Source: Levilactobacillus acidifarinae DSM 19394 = JCM 15949
Lineage (GTDB): Bacteria; Bacillota; Bacilli; Lactobacillales; Lactobacillaceae
Direction: 5' to 3'
Assembly: GCF_001434835.1 (NCBI RefSeq)
Contig: NZ_AZDV01000009.1
Coordinates: forward strand, 1 to 64,000
DNA: 64,000 nt
Shown here: positions 8,935 through 17,858 of the stretch, piece by piece
Layout: every line of letters begins with the position of its first letter
Position numbering within the stretch: the stretch's first letter is position 1
Translations under genes and position numbers: made by a program
The notes under the pieces: model-generated
What the model was told of the DNA's origin: nothing
What the model saw: the letters and a program-made list of their open reading frames with translations, nothing else
Database searches by the model: none

Positions 8935-10698
8935 CTACAGATTATCACCCTTGGCCCGCAGAAGTTCCCCTAACGCGGGTTGTTGCGTCAAATCAATGTG
9001 GTTCTTCTTGGCGTAAGCGTCCACGGCATCTTGACCGTAAAGCTTCGGATCCAGTGGCATGAAGGCCGTTTCGATAGGATCGTCATCCTTGATGATGGCG
9101 TTGACCACGATTGGCTTGGTGTTGCCGTTAGCCTGCAAGTCCTTAATCTTGTTAAAGACGTTTTCGACGTCGACCTTGTTGGTGACCGTAAAGCCGATCC
9201 CGCCAAGACCTTCGGCGACCTTGGCCCAGTCGGCTTCCGTCAAGTCCACCCCGTACAGGTGTTGACCGGTTGCCACTTGTTCATTATAAATGAAGCCAAA
9301 GCGGTTGTTCGTAAAGACCACGTTGATGACCGGCAACTGGTAACGGGCTTCGGTAATCAGGTCTGGCGCAACCATGGCAAAGCCCCCGTCACCGGAGAAT
9401 GACCAAGCCTGGGCGCCCTTGTCGGCGTTCAACGCCCCGGCCAGTCCAGCCGGTAACCCGTAACCCATCGTCGCGAAAAGGCCGGATAAAGCGAACCGTT
9501 GGTGCTGGTTCATAGGTAGTCCCCGTACGGCCCATTCGGACACGTTTCCGGTGTCGACCCCGTAAATATCCTTGGGACCGACCATCGACGCCACCTTACG
9601 CATCACAGTTTCGGGAGCCAGGCCCGCACTGTCGTCTTGAGCCAGTTGGGCCAGGTAAGTGTTCCAGTTTTGTTTGTTTTGCCGGTTAGCCGTCAGCCAA
9701 TCCGTGGCCGGTAAGGTCTCTCCGGTGGCGATCATGGCCTGTAAGAATTGCTTGGCGTCACTAAGCACGGCGACGTCGACCGGCACCATCTTCCCGATAT
9801 CAAAGGAATTGTCGTTCACTTGGACGATCTTGATGTTCTTCGGCCAGAACTGGGCAAACGGGAACTCGGACCCCAGAAAGAGGATTAAGTCGGTGTGTTG
9901 TAAGGCTTCAAACCCGGACTTGGACCCCAACCGCCCAAACGTTCCGATGGCGTTGGGATGATCGGTCGGAATGACCCCGGTGGCTGGGACGGTATTTAAG
10001 ACCGGTAAATTGAATTGTTCACTGAATTTGACTAACTCGTCACGGGCGTTCAGTAAGCCCCGTCCCGCGTAGACCAACGGGTGCTTGGCGGCCTTCAAGA
10101 GTTTTAACGTTTCGTCAACGGCCTTAGGGTCGATCACTTGCTTGAAGGAATCAACCACCACGTTGGGTGTCTTGACCGGTTCGTAATCGATTTCCTTGGC
10201 CGAAAGGTCTTCGGGAATGATTACGACGGCCGGACCTTTTTGGCGGTAGGCTTCGCGAATCGCTTGGTTGACCACGTAGGGTAACTGTTCAGCCGTGGTG
10301 ACCGTGCGGTTATACACGGCGACGTCGCTAAACATTGGCGTTTCGTCCATTTCTTGGAAGTAGTTGGTATTCATGGTTGGCTGTGGGACTTGACCCACCA
10401 GTGCTAAGACGGGCACGTGGTCCATTTTGGCATCGTATAACCCGTTGAACAGGTGTGTGGCGCCGGGCCCCGCGGACCCAAAGGACACACCGACCTTGCC
10501 GGTGTACTTGGCATCGGCCGCAGCGGCTAACGCCCCGACCTCTTCGTGACGCACCTGAATATACTTAACCTGATCTTGTTCCAGATACAGACCTTCGACG
10601 GTATGGTTAATGGAGCCACCGGGAATCCCGTAAACGTGGTCCACACCCCAAGCTGCTAACACCTTGACCAATGCTTGTCCTGCAATCATCTTCGTCAT
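8935..10698 (-). CDS. pox: Pyruvate oxidase (acetyl-phosphate forming)
   Basis: The 587-residue protein belongs to the ThDP-dependent acetolactate synthase/POX family: N-terminal PYR domain (about 1-180), central FAD domain (about 190-340) and C-terminal PP domain (about 370-550) with the ThDP/Mg motif GDGGFAM...NN. Family members oxidise pyruvate with oxygen and phosphate to acetyl phosphate, CO2 and hydrogen peroxide. The ATG at 10696-10698 follows AAGGAG; an upstream GTG-type extension lacks a site. It is monocistronic between terminators. Acetolactate synthase is the main alternative, but length and overall similarity favour Pox. Confidence 0.88.
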   Translation of the reverse strand: MTKMIAGQALVKVLAAWGVDHVYGIPGGSINHTVEGLYLEQDQVKYIQVRHEEVGALAAAADAKYTGKVGVSFGSAGPGATHLFNGLYDAKMDHVPVLALVGQVPQPTMNTNYFQEMDETPMFSDVAVYNRTVTTAEQLPYVVNQAIREAYRQKGPAVVIIPEDLSAKEIDYEPVKTPNVVVDSFKQVIDPKAVDETLKLLKAAKHPLVYAGRGLLNARDELVKFSEQFNLPVLNTVPATGVIPTDHPNAIGTFGRLGSKSGFEALQHTDLILFLGSEFPFAQFWPKNIKIVQVNDNSFDIGKMVPVDVAVLSDAKQFLQAMIATGETLPATDWLTANRQNKQNWNTYLAQLAQDDSAGLAPETVMRKVASMVGPKDIYGVDTGNVSEWAVRGLPMNQHQRFALSGLFATMGYGLPAGLAGALNADKGAQAWSFSGDGGFAMVAPDLITEARYQLPVINVVFTNNRFGFIYNEQVATGQHLYGVDLTEADWAKVAEGLGGIGFTVTNKVDVENVFNKIKDLQANGNTKPIVVNAIIKDDDPIETAFMPLDPKLYGQDAVDAYAKKNHIDLTQQPALGELLRAKGDNL

Positions 10699-10844
10699 GT
10701 TAATCGCACTCCTTACCGAAATAGCGCCACGCGCCAAACAAAACTGGTTGGGCACCGAATTAAGTTTACAAGGTCATCATAGTGGTTTTGCCCCACAATT
10801 ACCAGCAGTTTTGCTTACTTTTTGTAAGTTAACGACTTCACAAC

Positions 10845-10887
10845 TCAAAAACGCCCAGCGACCGGCGTTAAGCCGCGTCACTGAGCG
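10845..10887 (-). terminator. Terminator of the metal ABC transporter operon
   Basis: On the minus strand CGCTCAGTGACGCGGC pairs with GCCGGTCGCTGGGCG and is followed by TTTTT, just after the permease gene. Confidence 0.88.
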
Positions 10888-10898
10888 CTTGGAACCGA

Positions 10899-11702
10899 TT
10901 AACTTTTAGCCGCCGTTTGGGTATGTTGCCAGCCCAAGGCGATGAAGTAGAAGACCGCTTCAATGGCTGCGATGAAAAACGAGACCGGATAATTGGTCAG
11001 GTAGCTGAGCATCAGCCCGCCCCAAACTCCGACCAGGGCTAACAGAATGGCTAGGCCCATCATCCGTCCGACGGAATGGGCAAAATATTTGGCCGTGGCC
11101 GCCGGTAGGGTCAACAGGATGAAGATTAGTAACGACCCCACGATTTGCGCCGCCACACTGACGCTTAACGCCAAGAGCACTAGAAAAGTCACGGAAAGCG
11201 TGTTGGTCCATAACCCTTTGACCAGGGCCCCGGTATGGTCGAACGAATCGAACTTCAGGAACCGGTAAATCACCAGTACCACGATGAGGACCAGAATCGA
11301 CAACACCAGCATCTGGTTCACGTCGCTCCGGCTGATGCCAATAACACTTCCGAACAGGATGTTGGTGGCGTAGCTGGCGTTGGTGTTGGCTAGCGATAAG
11401 AACAAGATTCCAAGACCGATGAACAGTGCCGAGATAGCACTGGTCGCGGCCTCTCGCCGTTCGGCCCGGACACTCAACTGACCCACGATCACCGAACTCA
11501 CCACCGTAAACAGCAACATACCGCTAAGGGGCGTCCACCCGGCAAAGATACCAAAGGCCGCGCCCGAGAACCCAATTTCCGATAACGTGTGGGTCAGAAA
11601 CGACATGTTCCGGGCAATCACGAAGACCCCCATGATGCCACAGATAATGGCGATAATCGTGCCGGCCGCAAACGCGTTGCGCATAAATTCGTAACTAAAC
11701 AT
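10899..11702 (-). CDS. znuB: Metal ABC transporter permease (ZnuB family)
   Basis: The 267-residue protein has seven to eight predicted membrane helices and the typical layout of ABC-3 family permeases for zinc or manganese import. Family features such as SEIGFSGAAFG near the N-terminus and the LTLPAATAKYFA segment are visible. Its start overlaps the 3' end of the ATPase gene by eight bases, implying translational coupling. It is the last gene of SBP-ATPase-permease. Metal specificity is inferred from the operator and operon, and manganese cannot be excluded. Confidence 0.88.
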   Translation of the reverse strand: MFSYEFMRNAFAAGTIIAIICGIMGVFVIARNMSFLTHTLSEIGFSGAAFGIFAGWTPLSGMLLFTVVSSVIVGQLSVRAERREAATSAISALFIGLGILFLSLANTNASYATNILFGSVIGISRSDVNQMLVLSILVLIVVLVIYRFLKFDSFDHTGALVKGLWTNTLSVTFLVLLALSVSVAAQIVGSLLIFILLTLPAATAKYFAHSVGRMMGLAILLALVGVWGGLMLSYLTNYPVSFFIAAIEAVFYFIALGWQHTQTAAKS

Positions 11703-12402
11703 GCTCGGCCTCCCCCCGCCAAACCTTCTGGTCAGTCAACTGGTCGATGGGTCCCTGTTCGGTCCCTTGCGGCGTGAGCATTAAGAATTGCCGCGTGTAG
11801 CGTCGAGCCAGTGGGATGTCGTGCGTCACAAACAGGACGGTCAAGTCTAACGTCTGGTTGATCTGTTGAACCAGATCCAGTAATTCGGTCTTAGTGACCG
11901 GGTCCAGGCTGGCCGTGGATTCGTCCAGAATTAATAAATTGGGCCGTTCGACCAACGCCTGGGCTAAGTATGCTTTCTGCTTTTCGCCCCCGGACGCCTG
12001 ACCAATTGGCCGACTGGCTAGTTTGGTCAGACCGGTCTGCTTTAATATGGCCTCGACCCGTTGCCGCTCGTCACGACTCAACCACGGTAATTTCCAACCG
12101 GTTAAGTTCAACCCAACGAAGTCCCGGATAGTTAAGGGGTATTCCGAATCGATGTTACGAAATTGAGGCACGTAACCGATCCGCACGGCGTTGGTACTGG
12201 GCAGGTAGTTCACCTTCCCGGTCGTGGGCCGCAGCTGGTGTAAAATCGTCCGCATCAGGGTGGTCTTCCCCACCCCATTTTCACCGACGATACTCCAGAA
12301 CTCCCCCCGGTTAACGGTGAGGTTTAAATCGTTAAAAACGGGGTGGCCCGGAAAGGTCATCCCCAGATGTTTAAGTTGTAAAATGGGTGTTTTCGCCGTC
12401 AC
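11695..12402 (-). CDS. znuC: Metal ABC transporter ATP-binding protein (ZnuC family)
   Basis: The 235-residue ATPase shows Walker A (GENGVGKTTL near residue 38), signature (ASGGEKQKAYLAQAL near 137) and Walker B (LLILDES near 157) with a following His switch region (VTHD). It powers import of Zn2+ or Mn2+ with the permease and lipoprotein encoded next to it. It overlaps the upstream binding-protein gene by four bases and the permease gene by eight, so the three form one translationally coupled operon. Confidence 0.9.
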   Translation of the reverse strand: MTAKTPILQLKHLGMTFPGHPVFNDLNLTVNRGEFWSIVGENGVGKTTLMRTILHQLRPTTGKVNYLPSTNAVRIGYVPQFRNIDSEYPLTIRDFVGLNLTGWKLPWLSRDERQRVEAILKQTGLTKLASRPIGQASGGEKQKAYLAQALVERPNLLILDESTASLDPVTKTELLDLVQQINQTLDLTVLFVTHDIPLARRYTRQFLMLTPQGTEQGPIDQLTDQKVWRGEAEHV

Positions 12403-13310
12403 GACTGACTCCTCGCTTCCTGTTGAATCCGTAGAACTTGCCGGTACTGGCTGGTCATCCAGGTTAGATAACTCTGGTTGACCGGCTTGGTTTCGGTCAC
12501 CTTAACCACCGGCACGTGGTACTTGTGCGCGAGGTTAACCATGGTGGTTACGTTCTTACTGGAATTTTGGGTATTCTCCACGAAAAACGCAATCCTGTGG
12601 TGCCGAATCTGTGCCGCCAGCTGGGTAATGTCGGCCGGCGTGGGATCGCTGTCCTCCTCGATAGCCTGGGCAAAGTGCCCGTCGCTGACCCGATACCCCA
12701 TCGCACTTAACGCGAGGTTAAAGACGGGTTCACTGACGGCCACCTGCTGATTGTTGGCGTGGCGTTTGATTTGCCGTGCTAGTCGGGGTAACGCCCGCAA
12801 CTGTTGTTCATAGGCCGCCCCGCGCCGTTGAAACGCCGTAGCGTGTTGCGGGTCCAGGCGACTAAACTGTCGGACCAGCTGACGAGTCATTCGGGTCATC
12901 AACTGCGGGTCGCTCCACAAATGGGGGTTCGCGCCCATCTTGCGGCCCACCAGGTTTCCCAGATTGAGCACTTGAATGTCGCTATGCCCATTAGCGGTCA
13001 CCAACCGTTGCATCCAGCTATCGTAACCCAAACCGTTTTGAATCACGACGTTGGCTTGGGCGACCTTTTTGGCCGTGGCAATGTCGGGCTCGAAACTTTC
13101 CGGGTCAACGCTAGGACTGTTGATCACCGTAGTGACCGTGCCGTGATTCCCCAGAATCTTCTGCGCCGCTTCACCATAGAAGTTCAATGAGGCCACCACG
13201 TGAATCCCCGTTTGTTTTGCCGGGGTCGTGGTTTTGGTCTGGCAACCACTAAGGCCCAAACCTAAAACGATCATTAAAATTAGGCCCGTCAGCCATCCAA
13301 AACGTCGCAC
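12399..13310 (-). CDS. znuA: Metal ABC transporter substrate-binding lipoprotein
   Basis: The 303-residue precursor carries a lipoprotein signal ending in a LSGC lipobox and a cluster A-I metal-binding domain. The conserved PHLWSDP keeps one His ligand. The usual first ligand region DPHxYEP reads DPESFEP, and the third reads SEPVF, like the Glu of manganese-binding PsaA rather than the His of ZnuA. I start at the GTG at 13308-13310, which follows AGGGAAG; the longer frame would run through the operator at 13341-13363. It is first in the operon. Zinc or manganese is the likely cargo. Confidence 0.85.
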   Translation of the reverse strand: MRRFGWLTGLILMIVLGLGLSGCQTKTTTPAKQTGIHVVASLNFYGEAAQKILGNHGTVTTVINSPSVDPESFEPDIATAKKVAQANVVIQNGLGYDSWMQRLVTANGHSDIQVLNLGNLVGRKMGANPHLWSDPQLMTRMTRQLVRQFSRLDPQHATAFQRRGAAYEQQLRALPRLARQIKRHANNQQVAVSEPVFNLALSAMGYRVSDGHFAQAIEEDSDPTPADITQLAAQIRHHRIAFFVENTQNSSKNVTTMVNLAHKYHVPVVKVTETKPVNQSYLTWMTSQYRQVLRIQQEARSQS

Positions 13311-13340
13311 AAACTTCCCTGCTTTCTGTCTACGAATTTG

Positions 13341-13363
13341 TAAATGATAACTATTACCATTTA
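13341..13363 (-). promoter_or_regulatory. Fur/Zur-type operator of the metal transporter operon
   Basis: A 23-bp dyad has arms TAAATGATAA and TTACCATTTA (one mismatch in ten) around a three-base centre. It lies about 30 bases upstream of the binding-protein start. The form resembles Zur and Fur boxes (TGATAAC-T-ATTACCA core), so repression by a Fur-family metalloregulator is likely. Which member binds is not visible. Confidence 0.82.
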
Positions 13364-13393
13364 CCAGTTTACCGAAAAATGAAAGCTTGTCAA

Positions 13394-14338
13394 TCACTTT
13401 TCGGTGGTCGGCACCACGTAAGGGGCGAGAAAGGCCGCCACGGTCTGATCATATTTAGTTGGATCGGCCGCCCGGGTCGCGATGTGCCCGGCGCTCGGAT
13501 GACGGTACCGCTGCTTGGGCCCGGCCGCCGCTTGATACAAAATATTCAGATTTTCGATTGGTACGGTCTGATCGGCCGCTCCTTGAATGAAGAGAATCGG
13601 TAAGGTGGTGTGCCGCAGTTGCTCGGCGATGTCCCCGTCCTGTAACCGATAACCCGCGTCTAAGCGGGAATACTGGTTAGCCAACGTCATGGTTGGCGTA
13701 GCGGGCACGTGATACTTGTGCCATAGCCGGTACCGCCCCTCGGACAGGACCGAGGCGTACCCGGAGTCGGCCACCACGGCTTTCACGTTGGCCGGCAGGT
13801 CTTCGCCCGCCGTGGCCAATACCGTGGCGGCCCCCATCGAAATCCCCATTAACACGATTTGCACGTCGGTCCCCTGACGGTCAATCACCTGACTGATCCA
13901 GCCCTGATAGTCGTGCCGGTCCAACCAGCCGTACCCGATGGTGGTGCCGTCGCTATCGCCGTGGGCCCGCGCATCGGGCATTAACACGTGGTAACCCCAG
14001 GCGTGAAAGACCTGTGCGTAGGGAATCATCTGTTCGCGGGAATGCCCCAAGCCGTGGGCCAGAATAGCGACACGCTTGCTGGGATGGTCGGCGGGAATAA
14101 AAGTCGCCCGTAGTGTCAGGCCGTCCTGACTGGTCTGGGTCCATTCTTGGAGGGGTTGCTGAAGGTACCAGGCGTTGTCTGCCGCCGTATTCTCCGCGAT
14201 CGACCGTTGTTTGGACTTCTGCTTACTCCGACTAAAGGATTTCATCCCCAGCTGATAAACCGCCAGGGTACTTCCCACCAGACTAACTAAGCTCGTTGCC
14301 GCTAACGCCGCCGTAATTCCTAACCACTTTTTCGCCAT
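13394..14338 (-). CDS. Membrane-anchored alpha/beta hydrolase
   Basis: The 314-residue protein has an N-terminal membrane anchor (about residues 6-30) and an extracytoplasmic alpha/beta hydrolase domain. The nucleophile elbow GISMGA (Ser near residue 166), the oxyanion-region HGLGHSREQ, a late Asp (GAADQTVP) and His (SAGHIA) complete a serine-hydrolase triad. Relatives are described as peptidases or esterases of the YqkD/ABHD type; the substrate is unknown. The ATG at 14336-14338 or the GTG one codon earlier could serve, both behind AAAGGAGTG. Confidence 0.85.
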   Translation of the reverse strand: MAKKWLGITAALAATSLVSLVGSTLAVYQLGMKSFSRSKQKSKQRSIAENTAADNAWYLQQPLQEWTQTSQDGLTLRATFIPADHPSKRVAILAHGLGHSREQMIPYAQVFHAWGYHVLMPDARAHGDSDGTTIGYGWLDRHDYQGWISQVIDRQGTDVQIVLMGISMGAATVLATAGEDLPANVKAVVADSGYASVLSEGRYRLWHKYHVPATPTMTLANQYSRLDAGYRLQDGDIAEQLRHTTLPILFIQGAADQTVPIENLNILYQAAAGPKQRYRHPSAGHIATRAADPTKYDQTVAAFLAPYVVPTTEK

Positions 14339-14430
14339 CACCGAACACTCCTTTTAATATGATTGATTACTTCCTACCATACCCGAAATTCGGCAGGGTT
14401 GCCAAGGGTTACCCCGGAAAATTTTCGTAG

Positions 14431-14452
14431 AAAAAAACGACCCTCAGGCCGT
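14431..14452 (-). terminator. Terminator after the nucleoside hydrolase/ECF operon
   Basis: On the minus strand ACGGCC-TGAG-GGTCGT is followed by seven T residues, about 40 bases after the nucleoside hydrolase stop. It marks the left edge of the AT-richer block. Confidence 0.72.
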
Positions 14453-14490
14453 CAGTTGACGCGTCTGCGAATCGTTGTCTAAAGATTGAA

Positions 14491-15426
14491 TTACCGATTA
14501 TCTAATCTTTGAATTGAATCCATAAGTATATCTCGATATTTCTTCCGATCAACATCTAATAAAACGTAAGTTGAATTCTTATTCTCCGGTAAAAGTCGTT
14601 TATCAGCAATCGTCATACCACGCGCTTCAGAATCGTCCGTCACAACATCCACCGAATAAGTTTCACCAGAAAACGCTTCTGGGAATAACAAATAGGTAAT
14701 CGTGCACAAATCATGAATTGGGCTATTCTTAAATCCGAATTGTTTCCCAGATTCATAATAAAAGCTCAACAATTCATACACAATATCACTAATTTTCCCT
14801 TGTTCCTTAAACGTTTGAATTTCGTCATAGGTCACATATGCTCGCTCTGTAACATCAAGCCCCGCCATCACCATTTCAACTCCAGAAGTAAAAACAATCT
14901 TAGCTGCCTCGGGATCCGTCCAGATATTAAATTCGGCCGCTTTCGTCATATTACCGTGGTCTAAGCCGCCCCCCATAATAACAATCTTTTCAATAGAATC
15001 CTTCACTTCCGGAAACGTCTTTAATAGTAACGCAATATTAGTCAATGGCCCCGTTGCCACAATAGTAACTAATTCTGAAGATAGTTGAATTTTTTTATGC
15101 AAAAACGTTACTGCATTCTGACTACTTAACGGATAGGTATCATCTTGAGAACTGAACTTAGGCCCGTCCATACCAGAATCGCCATGTGCGTTGGTCGCCG
15201 GATAAAACTCTTTTACTAGGGGCTGACTTTGTCCACTCGCTAGTTCAATATTAGAATGGGTAGCTGATAAGATGTGTTTAGCATTTTTAGTGACATTTTC
15301 AAGGGTTTGATTTCCCCCTACAGTTGTTACCCCCAGAATATTCAACTCATTGGGGTGTGCTATTGCTTCAAACAATGCTAAGGCATCATCATGCCCTGGA
15401 TCACAATCAAACAAAATATTTTTCAT
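14491..15426 (-). CDS. Inosine-uridine preferring nucleoside hydrolase
   Basis: The 311-residue protein is a clear IunH/Rih family member, beginning with the calcium-binding signature FDCDPGHDDALAL. The later NSPIHDL segment supplies the active-site His/Asp. The enzyme hydrolyses ribonucleosides to base plus ribose in the cytosol. It starts 21 bases after the upstream ATPase gene and ends the ECF transporter operon, which suggests that the transporter imports a nucleoside. Base preference cannot be read. Codon use is AT-rich compared with the flanking genes. Confidence 0.92.
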   Translation of the reverse strand: MKNILFDCDPGHDDALALFEAIAHPNELNILGVTTVGGNQTLENVTKNAKHILSATHSNIELASGQSQPLVKEFYPATNAHGDSGMDGPKFSSQDDTYPLSSQNAVTFLHKKIQLSSELVTIVATGPLTNIALLLKTFPEVKDSIEKIVIMGGGLDHGNMTKAAEFNIWTDPEAAKIVFTSGVEMVMAGLDVTERAYVTYDEIQTFKEQGKISDIVYELLSFYYESGKQFGFKNSPIHDLCTITYLLFPEAFSGETYSVDVVTDDSEARGMTIADKRLLPENKNSTYVLLDVDRKKYRDILMDSIQRLDNR

Positions 15427-15447
15427 GACGGAAAACCGCCTTTCCTC

Positions 15448-16251
15448 TTACTTAGACTTCAATGCATCAACCAACGTTGTCACCGTTAGTGGACGTGTTG
15501 CCATATGAACTCTTCGTGCAATTGATAAAGCTTCTGGTGGCTCAATGTTAGCACGGGTCATGAGCTTCGGCTGTGAGAAGATTGCTTGTGGTGTGTCATC
15601 TGCTAACACTTGATGTTCAGATAATACAATGACTCGATTAAAGTTCTCAGCAACAAAATTCATGTCATGAGTAATGACAATAACGCATTTCTGCTGGGCT
15701 ACAAGCTGAGTAATTATTTTACTCAATCGCTGGCGACTTAAATGGTCCTGCCCAGCCGTTGGTTCATCAAATATATAAGTCTCCGGATTCATTGCTAAAA
15801 TAGACGCAATCGTAATAAATTTTCGTAATGAGTACGGGAAATTATACGGATGTTCATCCAAATGTTCAGATAGTCCTGTCATTTTTGCGGCTACTTGAAC
15901 CCGTTTTTGAAGTTGATCCTGTGGTAAATTATCACGTTTTGGTCCAAACTCTATTTCTTTTTGAATACTATTATTAAAAATTTGATCATCGGGGTTTTGA
16001 AAGGCATATCCAACATGGTGTGCAACTTGCGCAGTGGTCCGATCATGGATATCTTCTCCATTCACCAATATTTGCCCCTGCGTTGGGACCAGAAGATGAT
16101 TCATCATCTTAACCGTTGTTGTTTTACCAGCACCATTTTGTCCAATGATAGCCGTTGCCGTTCCAGCAGTAAACGCCAAATTAATATCATGAACGATTTG
16201 TTTCTGGCCATCATAACTAAACGAAACATTTTTTAATTCTACCATTGTCAT
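15448..16251 (-). CDS. ECF transporter ATPase subunit (EcfA-type, second copy)
   Basis: The 267-residue ATPase has Walker A (GQNGAGKTTTVK), Q-loop (FQNPDDQIFNN, typical of Ecf/Cbi ATPases) and Walker B (TYIFDEPTAG), followed by a HD switch. The usual LSGGQ signature is degenerate (SYSLRKFITIASIL), so this copy may form the non-canonical site of a heterodimer. It lies six bases after the first ATPase gene. It is part of a dedicated group I ECF importer. Confidence 0.9.
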   Translation of the reverse strand: MTMVELKNVSFSYDGQKQIVHDINLAFTAGTATAIIGQNGAGKTTTVKMMNHLLVPTQGQILVNGEDIHDRTTAQVAHHVGYAFQNPDDQIFNNSIQKEIEFGPKRDNLPQDQLQKRVQVAAKMTGLSEHLDEHPYNFPYSLRKFITIASILAMNPETYIFDEPTAGQDHLSRQRLSKIITQLVAQQKCVIVITHDMNFVAENFNRVIVLSEHQVLADDTPQAIFSQPKLMTRANIEPPEALSIARRVHMATRPLTVTTLVDALKSK

Positions 16252-16257
16252 TAACGT

Positions 16258-17121
16258 TCACCTCGTCTCCTGGAAATTTTGAATAGTCTGGACAATTTCA
16301 TCCTGAGTTACAGGGACCTTATTCGTCGCTATCGGTATCAAATGTTGTGCTGCCATTCGTTGATAGACACGAGTAGCCGTTGGAAGTGCTATCGTCTGAT
16401 TCTCCGTAAACGATGCTAGTATTTCTTCCGGCTTTCCCCACGCAATCTGTTGCCCTTGCTCATCGAGAACCAATAACTGGTCGATATACTGCATCATCAA
16501 GTCCAGCTTATGTTCAACTAAGATAACCGTTTTCCCCTGAGATTTAAGTTGCTGTATAATTTTAAAAATTTTAGTTGTCCCTGCCGGATCTAATTGCGAA
16601 GTTGGTTCATCAAAAATGAATATTTCAGGATTAATAGCTAGAATAGCTGCAATTGCAACCATTTGTTTCTGTCCTCCAGATAAATCAAATGGATTTTTAT
16701 CTTTAATATCTGATAAATTTAATAAATCAATCATCTTAGCAACTCGTTTTTGAATTTTCTTAGATGACACACCTAAATTCTCTAACCCATAACCGATCTC
16801 TTCAGCCACTGTATCCTTAACTCCAGAAATTTGTGTGAATGGATTTTGAAAAATATAACCAACTAACTGACTCAATTCTGTTTCTGAGTATTGGTTAAGT
16901 GGTTTTCCCTTAAGCGTAACCGTTCCTTGTAAGTCTCCCTGATAAAAATTTGGAATAAATGATCGAATAACGTTACATAATGTTGTTTTACCTGATCCAT
17001 TAACGCCAATAATTCCCATAACCATTCCGCTAGTCACTTTAAATTGAATATGTCTTAATGCCGACTTACGAGTTAGCGGATACCGATATAACACATCGTT
17101 TAATTCAATTAGCGGATTCAT
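16258..17121 (-). CDS. ECF transporter ATPase subunit (EcfA-type, first copy)
   Basis: The 287-residue ATPase shows Walker A (GVNGSGKTTLCN), an FQNP Q-loop, a canonical LSGGQKQ signature and Walker B (IFIFDEPTSQLD). It therefore retains all catalytic motifs, in contrast to its neighbour. Its start overlaps the ecfT stop by four bases (ATGA-type coupling). With the second ATPase it should form the cytosolic heterodimer driving the EcfT/S module. Confidence 0.91.
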   Translation of the reverse strand: MNPLIELNDVLYRYPLTRKSALRHIQFKVTSGMVMGIIGVNGSGKTTLCNVIRSFIPNFYQGDLQGTVTLKGKPLNQYSETELSQLVGYIFQNPFTQISGVKDTVAEEIGYGLENLGVSSKKIQKRVAKMIDLLNLSDIKDKNPFDLSGGQKQMVAIAAILAINPEIFIFDEPTSQLDPAGTTKIFKIIQQLKSQGKTVILVEHKLDLMMQYIDQLLVLDEQGQQIAWGKPEEILASFTENQTIALPTATRVYQRMAAQHLIPIATNKVPVTQDEIVQTIQNFQETR

Positions 17122-17858
17122 TTAAAGACCCCCCAATAAAAGATTCCAAGCATAATTATAATGATTATCCAGCTCAACAAATAATCAGCTTTAGTTTTAT
17201 TTACCGGTACCATCAAAGTGGGACGCTGACGATTGGAAAATGCTCGTGATTCAAGTGTCAACACTCGCTCCTCATTTTGTTCAATGGAAGTTAATACTAC
17301 TGGACCTAACATAGGAACAAAAGATTTCATTCGCGTTATTAGATTTCCCTCCGTTTCAACACCTCGGGAGCGTTGTGCGTCCGCAATCGTGTTCATCATA
17401 GATGTCATTTGTGGAATAAGTTGCATCGTTGACAACATGACAAAAATCAACTTTTTGTTCCAACCCGCGTTTTGCATTGCAGCCGCGATATCTTTAACTT
17501 GTGTTACTTGGAAAAACCAAATCAGAATAGCTCCAATCGCGACAATTTTAGATGTCATCGTTAAGCTAGCCTGTAAGCCGGTACTTGATACTTTAAAGAT
17601 GTACCACGACCCAATAATGTGGTCATGATAAACTAGAAAGGTTTGAATGATGAAAATAAACAACGAGATAATAAATATCGATTTTAAAAATAGACTGGTA
17701 TACCTTTTAGCAACACCGCTTAGCATTGCCAATACTAAAGCTACTAAGAAAATACTATATTGAAACCAATATCCAGGAATAAATATTGAACATAAAATTA
17801 TCCCTAATACTAACCATGCCTTTGTTGTTGGATAAAGCCGCGGAATAAAATGAGTCAT
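17118..17858 (-). CDS. ecfT: ECF transporter transmembrane subunit EcfT
   Basis: The 246-residue protein has about five to six membrane helices and the coupling-helix motifs of EcfT: ADAQRSRGV near residue 160 and LTLESRAFSN near 203, corresponding to the two Ala-Arg-Gly-type motifs that contact the ATPases. It overlaps the S-component gene and the first ATPase gene by four bases each, so the four transporter genes are translationally coupled. Confidence 0.9.
   Translation of the reverse strand: MTHFIPRLYPTTKAWLVLGIILCSIFIPGYWFQYSIFLVALVLAMLSGVAKRYTSLFLKSIFIISLFIFIIQTFLVYHDHIIGSWYIFKVSSTGLQASLTMTSKIVAIGAILIWFFQVTQVKDIAAAMQNAGWNKKLIFVMLSTMQLIPQMTSMMNTIADAQRSRGVETEGNLITRMKSFVPMLGPVVLTSIEQNEERVLTLESRAFSNRQRPTLMVPVNKTKADYLLSWIIIIIMLGIFYWGVFK

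Noticed and set aside
13311-13397. N-terminal extension of the metal-binding protein to 13397
   Set aside because: It would translate through the Fur/Zur-type box and place the lipoprotein signal far from the N-terminus.
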